Source: an uncultured Fidelibacterota bacterium
GTDB lineage: Bacteria > Fidelibacterota > Marinisomatia > Marinisomatales > UBA1611
Reading direction: 5' to 3'
Assembly: GCA_937893835.1 (NCBI GenBank)
Contig: CALCSS010000168.1
Span: 1 to 8,027 of the forward strand
DNA length: 8,027 nt
A program made the position numbers and the translations under genes. Position 1 is the stretch's first letter. Each line of letters starts with the position of its first letter. The notes under the pieces were generated by a model. That model saw nothing but the letters and a program-made list of their open reading frames with translations, was not told where the DNA came from and ran no database searches. Below, one piece after another: positions 7,634-8,027 of this stretch.

Positions 7634-7655
7634 AACTGTGATTCTAAACACAGTT
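7634..7655. promoter_or_regulatory. Perfect inverted repeat AACTGTG-N8-CACAGTT, possible operator
   Basis: Two perfectly complementary 7-base arms (7634-7640 and 7649-7655) flank the 8-base spacer ATTCTAAA. The dyad begins on the base right after the proposed -10 box, so it would cover the transcription start, a typical place for a repressor operator. The centre-to-centre arm distance of 15 bases is in the range for a dimeric helix-turn-helix regulator. A 5' leader hairpin is the alternative. Confidence 0.5.
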
Positions 7656-7725
7656 CCAATATTCAGTCTAAGATAAATTTCCGATTATATACAAAAAATG
7701 TAATCATTACGGGAATGTTTATTCT

Positions 7726-8027
7726 ATGATCAGTAAAACTAATTTAAAGAAACTACTTTGGATGATTGACCTACTGATTTTCACAATTGTATTTGCAATT
7801 ATGAATTACAAAAAGTTTGAAGTGATAATTCCAAATAATAATTATCTATATCTTTATATGATATTTATTTCTTTCTGGTCATTATTCTCAAATTACTATG
7901 ATAGGATTGATGCATTAATCCAAAAACCAATCAGGCTCGTGATAAGGATAAACTTTTGGTCTTCATTGCTCAGTTTTCTTTTTGTGGTGATTAGTATTTC
8001 ATTCTCCGACCTATGGAGTATCTCAAG
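7726..8027 (+). CDS. Partial membrane protein, probable N-terminus of a polyprenyl-phosphate glycosylphosphotransferase
   Basis: An open frame of 100 codons runs from ATG 7726 to the window end without a stop. The frame is closed upstream by TAA at 7669 and has no other ATG, so the start is clear; GGGA about 12 bases upstream is a weak ribosome-site candidate. The visible protein has membrane segments at about residues 10-26, 40-55 and 75-93. An aspartate at the start of TM1 (MIDLLIF) and an aromatic segment leading into SNYYDR after TM2 resemble the multi-TM N-terminal region of WcaJ/WbaP-like enzymes, which transfer a sugar-1-phosphate to undecaprenyl phosphate. The catalytic domain would lie beyond the window, so the enzyme call is inference from topology and context. 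Another polysaccharide membrane protein is possible. It is separated from the upstream operon and may have its own promoter. Confidence 0.55.
   Translation, partial: MISKTNLKKLLWMIDLLIFTIVFAIMNYKKFEVIIPNNNYLYLYMIFISFWSLFSNYYDRIDALIQKPIRLVIRINFWSSLLSFLFVVISISFSDLWSIS

Larger units (their letters stand above)
7490..7725. other. Repeat-rich non-coding gap between operon end and next gene
   Basis: This is the only sizeable non-coding stretch. No convincing coding frame fills it. A 7-T run (7494-7500) follows the DUF354 stop, but only a weak hairpin precedes it, so a canonical intrinsic terminator is not supported. Three inverted repeats lie in succession (7530-7556, 7565-7608, 7634-7655), and a TATAAT box sits directly before the third. 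It therefore probably holds the end of the upstream transcript and a promoter with a control site for the downstream gene. Confidence 0.6.

Noticed and set aside
7619..7729. A 36-codon + strand frame from ATG 7619 whose TGA overlaps the next start codon (ATGA).
   Set aside because: It has no ribosome site, no recognisable domain, an AT-driven composition, and it spans the proposed promoter and dyad. The ATGA overlap alone is weak evidence.
1..8027. CRISPR arrays, tRNA or rRNA genes, insertion-sequence ends or transposase fragments.
   Set aside because: No spaced direct repeats, no cloverleaf-like segments and no transposase motifs were seen on either strand by eye.

Overview
The window is an AT-rich stretch of bacterial chromosome carrying part of a Wzx/Wzy-dependent surface-polysaccharide (capsule, exopolysaccharide or O-antigen type) locus. 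All convincing genes lie on the + strand. An outer-membrane-type polysaccharide export protein (SLBB family) together with a Wzz-type co-polymerase indicates a diderm (Gram-negative) host. The AT-rich composition, the near absence of Shine-Dalgarno motifs and the A/T-rich start regions would fit the Bacteroidota/FCB side of the tree or an uncultured relative such as Marinimicrobia. This placement is inference; there is no marker gene in the window.

Layout. Bases 1-1458 hold the 3' part of a polysaccharide export gene that begins before the window. Four bases later (1463-2665) comes a chain-length determinant (Wzz/PCP family) with an unusual N-terminal helix-turn-helix domain. It overlaps by 20 bases a 12-TM Wzx-type flippase (2646-3962). 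A Wzy-type polymerase (3975-5219), a GT4-type glycosyltransferase (5251-6381) and a DUF354 GT-B-like protein (6419-7489) follow with gaps of 12, 31 and 37 bases. These six genes look like one operon.

A 236-base gap (7490-7725) then breaks the tight packing. It holds three successive inverted repeats and a perfect TATAAT box. The 5' end of a membrane protein (7726 to the window end) follows. Its layout resembles the N-terminal membrane region of polyprenyl-phosphate glycosylphosphotransferases, the enzymes that start repeat-unit synthesis.

How the genes would work together (inference from family knowledge): the last gene would load the first sugar phosphate on undecaprenyl phosphate, and the GT4 enzyme and perhaps the DUF354 protein would extend or modify the lipid-linked unit. 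Wzx would flip it, Wzy would polymerise it under Wzz control, and the SLBB protein would export the chain through the outer membrane. The most unusual item is the DNA-binding-like domain fused to the cytoplasmic end of the Wzz protein. The most interesting non-coding item is the repeat-rich gap before the last gene.
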